DNA from: G038396625 sp038396625 | Lineage (GTDB): Bacteria > Bacillota > Clostridia > Peptostreptococcales > Thermotaleaceae | Length of the DNA: 64,000 bases | Direction: 5' to 3' | Assembly: GCA_038396625.1 (NCBI GenBank) | Contig: CP121688.1 | Coordinates: forward strand, 868,001-932,000 | Shown here: piece after piece, positions 43,553 through 51,689 of the stretch | Position numbering within the stretch: position 1 is the first letter of the stretch | Layout of the letters: each line of letters begins with the position of its first letter | Made by a program: the position numbers and the translations under genes | Notes under the pieces: model-generated | Databases searched by the model: none | Told to the model about the DNA's origin: nothing | What the model saw: only the letters and a program-made list of their open reading frames with translations

Positions 43553-44863
43553 ATGGAAGAAGTAAAGATTGTCTTAACGCAAAAGCAGACCTTTAAGAAA
43601 TATGCATGGTTTACCTTGCTAGGTTTTTCTTTGATGTATGGTTTTGTTTATAATGGAAGATTTAATATGGAATGGGCTTTGCCGCAGATGATGAAAGAAT
43701 TGGATTGGTCTAAAAGTGAAATAGGATGGATCACCTCCCTTATATACTGTGGATACAGCGTAGGAAACTTTGTGAACGGTCGATTGGGAGAAATTTATGG
43801 ATGTAAGAGGTTTATTCTAGCTGGAGTATTGTTAACTATTATGACCAATTGGATTGTTAGTTTTTCTACATCCATCGTCATCATAGCTGCTTTATGGGGA
43901 GCAAACGGATATTTTCAATCCATGATATGGGCACCAGGTATGAGCTTAATATCAAAATGGTGGCCTAGCCATCAAAGAGGTTTTGCAGCTGGATTTGCCC
44001 ATGGTTTTTCAGGTATGGCCCATATCATTCTTTGGCTCAGTATATTGCTTACAGAGTGGATTGCGCCATCATGGGGATGGAAAGGGATTTTTAGAATTCC
44101 AGTAACCTTGTTATTGCTAATGGCATCGTTTTATTGGATGATGAGCAAAGAACAACCAGGAGATGTTTATCTTGATGCATATGAAGAACAAGATGGGGAG
44201 ATTAGACAAAAAGAAAAAGACTATTACCGCTTAGTGCTTCAGAAAGGCAAACTTTTTCCTTATCGATGCTTGTTCAGTCAATGGCGATTTTGTATTTGGT
44301 GTTTGATTTCCGCCTTAGCCAGTATTGCTAGATACGGATTACTTACATGGATTCCTCTTTATTATGCAGAACAGATGCAGTTACATATTAGGACAGGTAT
44401 TTTTCATGTATTGATACTACCAACAGGGATGACGATGGGAACGTTTCTCGTGCCCTGGGCTACGGATAAGTTTTTTGGGAAAAACCGAGCACCTGCTGTC
44501 ATTATATGTGGGGCATTAAGCGCATTGTTGGTTTTTATATTTCCTAGTATGACGACCAGTATAACTGTTGCTGTATCAATATTTTGGGCAGGATTTTTTG
44601 TATATGGCATCAATGGCGTATTATGGCCCTATGCCATTGATGTAGGTACGAGGGCATTTGCCGGTACAGCAGCAGGTATTTTAGATTGGTCTGCTTATAT
44701 GGGTGCTGCTGTACAGGCTATGGTTTTTGGATCGATTTTAGATAAGACAGAAAAATGGGCGTATGTATTTGTATCTATTGCCATACTATGTGTGTTGATT
44801 GTAATTTTGGGAATTATTGTTACAGAGCACAAAGAAGAAAACGAGATAAGGAAAGCTGCATAG
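43553..44863 (+). CDS. MFS transporter, organophosphate:Pi antiporter-like (carrier 1)
   Basis: The start at 43553 is 5 nt from AGAGGTG; a GTG two codons earlier overlaps that site. The 436-residue protein has 12 predicted membrane segments. NGRLGEIYGCKRF between segments 2 and 3, GANGYFQSMIWAPGMSLISKWW and HQRGFAAG resemble the GlpT/UhpT branch. A charged central loop (about 200-230) divides the halves. It is about 60% similar by eye to carrier 2 and the same length. Position next to the PhnX/PhnW-like genes suggests import of 2-aminoethylphosphonate or a related phosphonate; this is inference. Confidence 0.85.
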   Translation: MEEVKIVLTQKQTFKKYAWFTLLGFSLMYGFVYNGRFNMEWALPQMMKELDWSKSEIGWITSLIYCGYSVGNFVNGRLGEIYGCKRFILAGVLLTIMTNWIVSFSTSIVIIAALWGANGYFQSMIWAPGMSLISKWWPSHQRGFAAGFAHGFSGMAHIILWLSILLTEWIAPSWGWKGIFRIPVTLLLLMASFYWMMSKEQPGDVYLDAYEEQDGEIRQKEKDYYRLVLQKGKLFPYRCLFSQWRFCIWCLISALASIARYGLLTWIPLYYAEQMQLHIRTGIFHVLILPTGMTMGTFLVPWATDKFFGKNRAPAVIICGALSALLVFIFPSMTTSITVAVSIFWAGFFVYGINGVLWPYAIDVGTRAFAGTAAGILDWSAYMGAAVQAMVFGSILDKTEKWAYVFVSIAILCVLIVILGIIVTEHKEENEIRKAA

Positions 44864-44877
44864 ATGCATAGGTAGAT

Positions 44878-44918
44878 AAAAAGAATCAATCCCTTATAGG
44901 AGGTTTGGTTCTTTTTTT
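44878..44918 (+). terminator. Terminator after MFS carrier 1
   Basis: Imperfect stem (AAAAAGAATCAATCC against GGTTTGGTTCTTTTT) followed by a T-run. Confidence 0.65.
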
Positions 44919-44970
44919 ATACACGAAAAATAGCCGGGAAATAAGTTTAAAATTCTAAATATTTTAAACT

Positions 44971-45023
44971 TTAACAAAACTTTAAATTCTCTTGAACGTA
45001 GCTTTAAAAACCGTTGTTATAAT
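44971..45023 (+). promoter_or_regulatory. PhoP-box-like direct repeat and -10 upstream of phnX-like gene
   Basis: Four hexamers on an exact 11-bp period, TTAACA (44971), TTAAAT (44982), TGAACG (44993) and TTAAAA (45004), precede a TATAAT (45018-45023). This is the layout of Bacillus PhoP boxes (TT(A/T/C)ACA with 5-bp spacers) placed over the -35 region. No good -35 hexamer is present, which suits an activated promoter. Confidence 0.55.
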
Positions 45024-45168
45024 TGTATTTAAACAAGCATGAAAGATTTCTGAATTCTATTTTCTGCATGATTTCATTTTTTATGAAAGGGGGACAGGAG
45101 AAAGATGAGACTTTAGGACAACATGGTGGCTGATAGGAGAAAAAATAAAATTACAAGGGGGATTTCAA

Positions 45169-45999
45169 ATGTATAACAGAGCATATACTGGAAAAGTTCA
45201 ATTGGCGGTTTTAGATACAGCAGGTACTTTCTGTGATGGACCACAGGATTTAAGAAATCGTTGGCCGGAGGATGATTTAAGAGGATGTAAGGCACCAGTA
45301 GTACCTTTTTATGAAGCATTTAAGCAATTTGGCATTACTTTAAGCTGGGAATCTATTAGAAAGCCAATGGGCAATTTTAAACCCACACATTTACGTATGC
45401 TTCTTGCATTGCCAGAGTGTCAAGAACAATGGATCAAAAAATATGATCGCAAGCCCAATGAAGAAGATTTTGAAAATTTATTAAAAACTTTTAGACCATT
45501 GATGACAAAATACATTGTAGATCCTGATTTGGCAAAACCCATTAAAGGGGCAAATGAGTGTATTGCAAAATTAAGAGAAGCAGGAATTTACGTTGGTTGT
45601 GATACCGGATATTATGATGGAGATTCCAAGATGTTAAACAAGTATCTTGAAGATAATTATGGCATGAAATTTGATGTGACTACAAATGCAGAAATCGTAC
45701 AAGGACGCCCAAGTCCATTTATGGTATATGACTGTATGGCAAAGGCAAATGTACATAATATCCATTCAGTGGTTAAGATAGATGATACAGCTGCAGGTAT
45801 GAAATGCGGAAATAATGCTGGATGCTGGACAATCGGACTTTATGCAACAGGAAGTAATGATTATGATAAGTTAGCTGCCTCAAAACCAGACTTCTTAGTT
45901 CCTTCTGTTGCATACGTTCCAGAAATTATATTTGGTCAAATTGAACCAAGATTGAGAAGAGGCGAAAGACCCGGTCAAGGGATTATTGAGACCATCTAG
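45169..45999 (+). CDS. HAD-family hydrolase, phosphonoacetaldehyde hydrolase-like
   Basis: This 276-residue HAD protein starts after AAGGGGG. The phosphonatase signature D16-x-A18-G-T (LDTAGTFCD) is present, with Ala where phosphatases have the acid-base Asp. K71 in KPMGNFKPTHLR matches the Schiff-base lysine of PhnX. GRPSPFMVY corresponds to GRPYPWM. Differences from PhnX: an insertion before the cap (about residues 24-40), DTGYYDG in place of TTGYTRE, and DDTAAGM in place of GDTVSDM, losing the second Asp. Expected reaction is phosphonoacetaldehyde to acetaldehyde and phosphate; a related substrate is possible. Confidence 0.8.
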   Translation: MYNRAYTGKVQLAVLDTAGTFCDGPQDLRNRWPEDDLRGCKAPVVPFYEAFKQFGITLSWESIRKPMGNFKPTHLRMLLALPECQEQWIKKYDRKPNEEDFENLLKTFRPLMTKYIVDPDLAKPIKGANECIAKLREAGIYVGCDTGYYDGDSKMLNKYLEDNYGMKFDVTTNAEIVQGRPSPFMVYDCMAKANVHNIHSVVKIDDTAAGMKCGNNAGCWTIGLYATGSNDYDKLAASKPDFLVPSVAYVPEIIFGQIEPRLRRGERPGQGIIETI

Positions 46000-46021
46000 T
46001 GTTTATCTTTCAAACGAATAA

Positions 46022-46049
46022 AGCTGTTCCTTATAGGAAAGAAACAGCT
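46022..46049 (+). other. Hairpin after the phnX-like gene
   Basis: 7-bp stem AGCTGTT/AACAGCT with an inner TTCC/GGAA pairing, 22 nt after the stop and without a T-run. Confidence 0.4.
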
Positions 46050-46082
46050 GCATATAAGATTCAAATAGATAGAAGAAATAAA

Positions 46083-46252
46083 TCCGCCATAATTGTTACC
46101 GTATAAACTCCTGTAACAATACTTTTCGACTTGAATGAAAGCGGGAGTAGAATATCTATAAAGAAACTCCAGTATACGTTGTTGTATTGCTATTCTAATG
46201 GATCCGTCGCTATAGAAAACAGCAAACATACTACTGGGGTTTCTTTCATTTT
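46083..46252 (+). promoter_or_regulatory. Candidate structured RNA leader with terminator-like stem upstream of MFS carrier 2
   Basis: Stem ATTGTTAC/GTAACAAT (46092-46099, 46113-46120) carries ACTCC in its loop. CCGC (46084-46087) pairs with GCGG (46141-46144). A 15-bp stem, 46160-46174 with 46232-46246, ends in TTTCTTTCATTTT. The single GGAGT (46144-46148) can pair either with the loop ACTCC (46107-46111) or with ACTCC (46166-46170) in the terminator-like stem, giving two exclusive folds. I do not recognise a known riboswitch class. Confidence 0.45.
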
Positions 46253-46305
46253 AGGATAAGAAGGCTTTTGCGTTTATCTATCTAGAAAAATAAGGGGGGG
46301 AATAT

Positions 46306-47616
46306 ATGACAACGAAGTTTTTGGGCTATACGGAGCAGGAAGCAAAGAAATTTAAAAAGTATGCATGGATGGCGCTGCTTGGTTTTTCAATTTTATATGC
46401 ATTTCTTTATAATGGTCGATTGAATATGGGTTTGGCACTGCCCATGATGATGGAAGAGATGGGATGGACAAAATCTCAAGCAGGCTTACTTTCCTCAGTG
46501 TTATTTTGGACTTATGGGTTAGGACATTTGGTGAATGGACGCTTAGGAGAAATATTTGGACCCAAAAAGATTATTTTGGTAGGTTTGCTTTTATCTGCTG
46601 GTGCAAACTTAGTCATTAGTTTTCAGTCATCGATTGCAGCCATTGCTTTATTATGGGGATTGAATGGCTACTTTCAATCTATGCTTTGGTCTCCTGGGGT
46701 AAGTTTGATTACAAAATGGTGGCCTAGTAATCAACGGGGATTTGCTACAGGATTTGCCAATGGATTTTCGGGCATTGCACAAATCATTGTGTGGTTTAGT
46801 GTGTTGGCATCAGTTTCTGCCTTTCCAAGTCTTGGTTGGAGAGCAGCCTTTAGAATTCCATTAATCAGTATGGTCGCCATGGGTGCTGTGTATTGGGTAA
46901 TGGTCAAGGCGAGTCCAGGTGAGGTAGGATTAAAAGAATATGAAGAGGAAGATGAAGGCACCCAAGAACAGGAAGCGGAACTAGAAAAAATCGTACAAGA
47001 AAAGGGAAAATTATACCCATTTATTCATTTGTTTCGTCAATGGCGCTTCGTCATCTGGTGCTTTATCATTGCTATATCCAGCATAGCTCGTTATGGCTTA
47101 TTGACTTGGATACCCACTTACTATGTACAAGTATTAAATATGAATGTAAAATCAGGAATTTTTAGCTCTGTTGTGTTGCCGGTAGGAATGGCTTTAGGGA
47201 CTTTTATTGTGCCTTGGGCATCTGATAAATTTGGTAAAAATGGGCGATTGCCAGCAGTGATCATCTGTGCAATCATTTCATCCGTATCTGTATTTTTATT
47301 CCCAAGCTTTAAGACCATGGGAGCTGCATCAGTAGGACTGTTTATAGCAGGATTTTTTGTATATGCTGTTAACGGTGTGGTTTGGGCTTATTCCACAGAC
47401 GTAGGAGGTAGAGTATTTGCTGGTACCGCAGCTGGTGTGTTAGATTGGGCAGCTTATATGGGCGCTGCATTACAAGCAATAATCTATGGTAGGATTCTAG
47501 ACAAGACAGGAAATTGGAATATCGTATTTACTTCTATTGCTGTGATATGTGTTTTGATGATGATATTAGCATTAATTGCCAATATTAAACCTAAGACGCA
47601 AGACACAAAGGCTTAA
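46306..47616 (+). CDS. MFS transporter, organophosphate:Pi antiporter-like (carrier 2)
   Basis: A 436-residue paralogue of carrier 1, starting after AAGGGGGGG. Twelve membrane segments; NGRLGEIFGPKK, GLNGYFQSMLWSPGVSLITKWW and NQRGFATG are the family segments, and FAGTAAGVLDWAAYMGAALQ occurs near the C-terminus. The central loop is acidic (about 205-230). It lies between the phnX-like and phnW-like genes, the strongest positional argument that these carriers import a phosphonate such as 2-aminoethylphosphonate. Its long leader is highly structured, so expression may be regulated at RNA level. Confidence 0.85.
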   Translation: MTTKFLGYTEQEAKKFKKYAWMALLGFSILYAFLYNGRLNMGLALPMMMEEMGWTKSQAGLLSSVLFWTYGLGHLVNGRLGEIFGPKKIILVGLLLSAGANLVISFQSSIAAIALLWGLNGYFQSMLWSPGVSLITKWWPSNQRGFATGFANGFSGIAQIIVWFSVLASVSAFPSLGWRAAFRIPLISMVAMGAVYWVMVKASPGEVGLKEYEEEDEGTQEQEAELEKIVQEKGKLYPFIHLFRQWRFVIWCFIIAISSIARYGLLTWIPTYYVQVLNMNVKSGIFSSVVLPVGMALGTFIVPWASDKFGKNGRLPAVIICAIISSVSVFLFPSFKTMGAASVGLFIAGFFVYAVNGVVWAYSTDVGGRVFAGTAAGVLDWAAYMGAALQAIIYGRILDKTGNWNIVFTSIAVICVLMMILALIANIKPKTQDTKA

Positions 47617-47691
47617 ATAAAATAGATATTCTATGAGATCGTTGTATTTTATATTACAAATGGAAACATTGCATAAAGGAGAAGAAAAAGA

Positions 47692-47783
47692 TAGCTGTAA
47701 GTGGGGTCATACTTCACTAGCAGCTCTTAAATAGAAAAGGAATATTTGCACAACTTAAACTACCTTACCTGCGCTAAGGTAAA
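47692..47783 (+). other. Two hairpins in the leader of the phnW-like gene
   Basis: One stem pairs AGCTG-N2-AGTG with CACT-N2-CAGCT (about 47692-47727). A second, TTACCT/AGGTAA, lies near 47764-47781 and is followed by an A-run. The function is unknown; one may be the terminator of carrier 2. Confidence 0.35.
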
Positions 47784-47815
47784 AAATAAATCATTAATAA
47801 AAGGGGGATATTTTG

Positions 47816-48943
47816 ATGTATAAAGTAAAGAGAAATGTTTTATTGAATCCTGGTCCTGCAACAACCACTGATACCGTAAAATTTGCACAGGTAGTACCCG
47901 ATATTTGTCCTAGAGAAAAAGAATTTGGGGACATTATGTTAGAGATGAGAAAGGAATTAGTAAAGATTGTGCATGGAGATCTTAATAAGTACACTGCTGT
48001 ATTATTTTGTGGTTCTGGAACTGTTAATATTGATGCATGTGTGAATTCCCTACTTCCAGATGGAAAGAAAATGTTGGTGGTAAACAATGGTGCTTACAGT
48101 GCAAGAGCAGTAGAAGTATGTCAATACTATCATTTACCTCATGTAAATCTAAAATTCCCTATAGACAACGTACCAGATTTAGACAAAATCAAAAAAGCGT
48201 TAAGTACAGATAAAGATATTGCAGTGGTATATGCATGTCATCATGAGACGGGTACAGGAATTCTCAATCCCATAAGAGAAATAGGAAAGATTGCTCATGA
48301 ATATGGTTGTACTTTTATTGTAGATACGACGTCTACTTATGCAATGATTCCGATTGATATTGAGAAAGACAATATCGATTTCCTTATGGCTTCTGCACAA
48401 AAAGGCCTGATGGCAATGACTGGTTTGTCATTTGTGGTTGGAAACAGATCATTATTGGAGAAGTCCAAGGATTATTCTACACGCTCTTATTATACCAATT
48501 TGTATATGCAGTATGATTTCTTTGAAAGAAAGGGAGAAATGCATTTTACACCACCGGTGCAAACGGTTTATGCCACAGAGCAAGCAATTAAGGAATATTG
48601 GCAAGAAGGGGAAGAAGCTAAGTGGGCAAGACATCAAAGAATTTGGGAAGCCTTACACAAAGGTCTTGAAAGATTAGGATTTAAAGATGTTGTTAATAGA
48701 GAAATACAGTCCAAATTGGTTATTTCTGTTCAATATCCAAATGATCCCAATTGGGACTTTGAGAAAGTTCACGATTACTGCTATGAAAGAGGATTTACCA
48801 TTTACCCTGGCAAAATTTCTGGTACCAGTACCTTTAGATTATGCAGCTTAGGCATAATAGATGTTCCTGATATTGAAGACTTCTTTGTTGTATTAGAGAA
48901 GGGGTTGAAGGAATTAGGCATGGCAGTACCTGTGAAATATTAA
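47816..48943 (+). CDS. phnW: Class V aminotransferase, 2-aminoethylphosphonate:pyruvate transaminase-like
   Basis: The ATG at 47816 is 9 nt after AAAGGGGG. The 375-residue protein resembles PhnW: LLNPGPATTTDTV at the start, LFCGSGTVNIDACV, HHETGTGILNPI, FIVDTTSTY, the PLP lysine in ASAQKGL (about K196), FTPPVQTVYA and FTIYPGKISGTSTFR near the end. PhnW converts 2-aminoethylphosphonate and pyruvate to phosphonoacetaldehyde and alanine, the step before PhnX. The PhnX-like gene and two organophosphate-type carriers nearby support this. Other class V transaminases (alanine:glyoxylate) are the main alternative. Confidence 0.82.
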   Translation: MYKVKRNVLLNPGPATTTDTVKFAQVVPDICPREKEFGDIMLEMRKELVKIVHGDLNKYTAVLFCGSGTVNIDACVNSLLPDGKKMLVVNNGAYSARAVEVCQYYHLPHVNLKFPIDNVPDLDKIKKALSTDKDIAVVYACHHETGTGILNPIREIGKIAHEYGCTFIVDTTSTYAMIPIDIEKDNIDFLMASAQKGLMAMTGLSFVVGNRSLLEKSKDYSTRSYYTNLYMQYDFFERKGEMHFTPPVQTVYATEQAIKEYWQEGEEAKWARHQRIWEALHKGLERLGFKDVVNREIQSKLVISVQYPNDPNWDFEKVHDYCYERGFTIYPGKISGTSTFRLCSLGIIDVPDIEDFFVVLEKGLKELGMAVPVKY

Positions 48944-48980
48944 TTCATGTAATGGAAAAAGTAATAAATGAGCAGCAATC

Positions 48981-49050
48981 TACAAGGACGCAATAGCCTT
49001 ATCCTATGTTCTTGTATTAACCAAGCAGATCTGAATAAGTCTGCTTGGTT
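48981..49050 (+). terminator. Two tandem hairpins after the phnW-like gene
   Basis: TACAAGGAC/GTTCTTGTA (48981-49016) and the perfect 11-bp stem AACCAAGCAGA/TCTGCTTGGTT (49019-49050). Neither has a strong T-run. Together they probably end the phnW message. Confidence 0.5.
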
Positions 49051-49109
49051 CCTATCTATATATCAAGAATAAATTGAAAATTTTATATTTATATTATGGG
49101 GGGAAACCT

Positions 49110-49265
49110 ATGCACTTGTGTTATATTTCCACGGATGTAGGGGATGAGATGAGCCAAATAGAAAAAATGTCATTTATCCTAGACGCTGTGCATTATAATT
49201 TAATCTTTATTTTTTTAAGTGATGTTACAGGTAGTTTATATGTTTCTCAAACGGAAAACGAATAA
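49110..49265 (+). CDS. Possible 51-residue small protein
   Basis: An ATG follows GGGGGGAAACCT with good spacing; an upstream in-frame start at 49074 has no ribosome site. The peptide (MHLCYISTDVGDEMSQIEKM at the start) has a hydrophobic middle (NLIFIFLS). No family recognised. It sits in the 472-bp gap between phnW-like and adh genes; it could be a real small gene or a remnant. Confidence 0.3.
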   Translation: MHLCYISTDVGDEMSQIEKMSFILDAVHYNLIFIFLSDVTGSLYVSQTENE

Positions 49266-49415
49266 AAAATATTGTGAAGTACTTTAGTGCAGTTTACTTT
49301 TTTGGGAATTTATTTGTTGATTGAAACAATAGAATAGATTTATAAAACCATGATAGTTCAATAATCTACATGGCTGCCATGGGATTAAAAAGATATAGAT
49401 GAGAGGGAAAATGTT

Positions 49416-50555
49416 ATGGGCAATTATTATAATCCAGTAAAAATGCATTTTGGCGTTGACCAAATAAAAAACTTATCATCTATACTAGAAGAAATAGAGG
49501 ACAAAACAGACAAGATTTTATTGTTAACACGGGGAGCAGATTTTGATGAATCCATGAGTGAAAAAATAATTTTAGAAGGATTAGCATCAAGAGAAGTGGA
49601 AAAGTATGCTATTCCTTTATCGAATCCAGACATCACAGATCTATATAATATAAAACAGGCAACAGATACCTTTGCATATGATTTTATTATTGCCATTGGT
49701 GGAGGGAGTGTTATAGATATAGGGAAAGCGATGGCAGCGCTAAGGGGAATACATCTTAATAGTTATGAAGACATAAGACAAATAATGAAAGAACGAATCT
49801 ACATAAGCCATAAAACGAGATGTGGTTTTATGGCAATTCCCACTACCGCAGGAACGGGATCAGAAGTTACATTTTGCGCTACCTTATGGGATAAAGAAAA
49901 GGAATCAAAATATACCATGTCTGACAAAATGATGTATCCAGACATTGCTATTATAGATCCAAAACTTACAGTAAGCATGCCTATTGAATTAACCGTATCA
50001 ACAGGGTTAGATGCAATATGTCATGCTACAGAAGCATATTGGTCAAGAAATACCAATGCCCTATCTAGAATATATGCATTGCATGGGATAAAAAATATTA
50101 TGGAGAATATAGAAAAATTGATTGAAGATCTTGAAAATATTGAGTTAAGAACAAAAATTGCCTACGGGAGCCTTTATGGGGGGTTAGCATTCAGTAATAC
50201 AAAACTTACGTCATGTCATTCTATCTCCTATCCAATGACCGCAATATTTGACATTCCCCATGGCATCGCAGCCAGTATAACACTGGGAAAAATGTTAATA
50301 CTTAATGAAAAAGCCTTGAAAGAAAAAGAAAAATTATTAACAGCCTTTGGTGTGAAAAAAGTTTATGAAGTAGATGAAGTGATAGGCAGCATATATGAAA
50401 AAGCAGGGATCCCTTATAGGCTTAAGGAGTATGGTATAAAAAAAGCTGATTTAAAACAAATTGCAAATCAGTCTTTTATAAAAAGAAGAATGGAAAATAA
50501 TCCAGTAAATATAACGAGAGAAATCCTAATGAATATTTTGTACAGTGTATATTAA
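49416..50555 (+). CDS. Iron-containing alcohol dehydrogenase, possible phosphonoacetaldehyde reductase
   Basis: This 379-residue group III ADH starts after GAGAGGG. IAIGGGSVIDIGKAMA (about residues 91-106), PTTAGTGSEVT, LDAICHATE (Asp and first His metal ligands), HSISYPM and DIPHGIAA complete the metal and nucleotide sites. The segment ATEAYWSRNTNALSRIYA resembles phosphonoacetaldehyde reductases found in phosphonate clusters (family recollection). It is clearly distinct from the two 4HbD enzymes. In this setting it may reduce phosphonoacetaldehyde to 2-hydroxyethylphosphonate, or the acetaldehyde released by the hydrolase to ethanol. Confidence 0.82.
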   Translation: MGNYYNPVKMHFGVDQIKNLSSILEEIEDKTDKILLLTRGADFDESMSEKIILEGLASREVEKYAIPLSNPDITDLYNIKQATDTFAYDFIIAIGGGSVIDIGKAMAALRGIHLNSYEDIRQIMKERIYISHKTRCGFMAIPTTAGTGSEVTFCATLWDKEKESKYTMSDKMMYPDIAIIDPKLTVSMPIELTVSTGLDAICHATEAYWSRNTNALSRIYALHGIKNIMENIEKLIEDLENIELRTKIAYGSLYGGLAFSNTKLTSCHSISYPMTAIFDIPHGIAASITLGKMLILNEKALKEKEKLLTAFGVKKVYEVDEVIGSIYEKAGIPYRLKEYGIKKADLKQIANQSFIKRRMENNPVNITREILMNILYSVY

Positions 50556-50624
50556 TCCGTTGAAAGCTGGTCTATATAGATGCATATGCTATAGAAGTTG
50601 AAAACAAAAAAATCTATCTATCGT

Positions 50625-50648
50625 TAAGGGCGGGATCAACCGCCCTTA
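50625..50648. terminator. Bidirectional terminator between adh and lysR
   Basis: 9-bp stem TAAGGGCGG/CCGCCCTTA with a 6-nt loop; it overlaps the LysR stop codon. T-rich sequence follows on both strands. Confidence 0.75.
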
Positions 50649-51535
50649 TTTTGATGAAGCAAATCCATAAATTTTTGTGTAGCAATAGACACGGGAATGT
50701 TGCTGTTTGTCAGAACACCTATACTTCGTTGTGGGAGTTTTTCTTTTATATGGAGGATAAAAACTTCTTTTTGAAGAAGTTCTTTTTTAATGGCATCCAC
50801 CATGACGAAGGAAATGCCCAACCCAATTTTTGTTAAGTCAATCAGTAAATCAATACTACCTAATTCAAATTCGGGTGTGATGCTGACCTGATGCTTCTTG
50901 ACAAAATCCTCAAAAAATCTTCTGGTGGTTGAGTTTTTTTCTAGCATAAGTAGTGGATAGGCTTCTAATGCTTTCAGAGGAAGCTCCTTATTTTGTAAAT
51001 AGGAAAAGGATTTACCCGTGATGAATACGTCTTGTATTTTTTTCACTTCTCGTACCTCCATGTTTGGATAAACTTCATTAGGAGCAAGGTTGACTACACT
51101 AAGATCTACGGTACCTTTTTTCAACAGTTCCACACATACAGGAGAAGGTCTATTGGTAATATGGATTTTAATATCGGGATACATTTGATGAAATTGCTTG
51201 AAATAAGGAAGAAGATAATATTTACAGATGGTATCACTGGCACCGATGCGTACTTCTCCCTGCTTTAAGGAATGAATTTCTTGTATACCCTTCTCGCCAG
51301 ATTTTATAAAATTGAAGGCTTGTTCAATATGTTTAAAAAGCAGTGCACCCTCGGGGGTAAATTTGACTTGTTTTGTATGTCGAAAAAAAAGCTTGCTTCC
51401 CAGCTTCTCTTCTAATAGTTTAATGGATTGACTGATGGCAGACTGGGAAACATATAATTGCTCTGCAGCTTGAGAAAAGCTTAAATTTTTTCCAACAAAA
51501 TAAAATATTTTATACAATTCAAAGTTAACATTCAT
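50636..51535 (-). CDS. LysR family transcriptional regulator
   Basis: 299 residues. The N-terminal helix-turn-helix (LSFSQAAEQLYVSQSAISQSIKLLEEKLG, about 18-46, split here only by description) is followed by a two-lobed effector domain (about 90-295; VRIGASDTI, GLGISFV). AGAGGTG precedes the ATG. It converges with the adh gene and diverges from purL. It most likely controls the phosphonate/adh genes or a divergent target; regulation of purL is less likely because purine genes usually use PurR or riboswitches. The effector is unknown. Confidence 0.9.
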   Translation of the reverse strand: MNVNFELYKIFYFVGKNLSFSQAAEQLYVSQSAISQSIKLLEEKLGSKLFFRHTKQVKFTPEGALLFKHIEQAFNFIKSGEKGIQEIHSLKQGEVRIGASDTICKYYLLPYFKQFHQMYPDIKIHITNRPSPVCVELLKKGTVDLSVVNLAPNEVYPNMEVREVKKIQDVFITGKSFSYLQNKELPLKALEAYPLLMLEKNSTTRRFFEDFVKKHQVSITPEFELGSIDLLIDLTKIGLGISFVMVDAIKKELLQKEVFILHIKEKLPQRSIGVLTNSNIPVSIATQKFMDLLHQNKGG

Positions 51536-51689
51536 ATATAAGCACCTCTAATATATTAAATTAGTATGATTAATTTTATTTATTAATTTTATTATGTTAC
51601 AATCAAATTGTAAATAAGCATTTTGTACGGAAAAATAGGATCAATACTAAATGGTTGAAAATATATTCATGAAAAAGGTGGGGAATGAA

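Noticed and set aside
45996..46229. 77-residue minus-strand frame between the phnX-like gene and carrier 2
   Set aside because: No ribosome site and no family resemblance. The sequence is better explained by a structured plus-strand leader.
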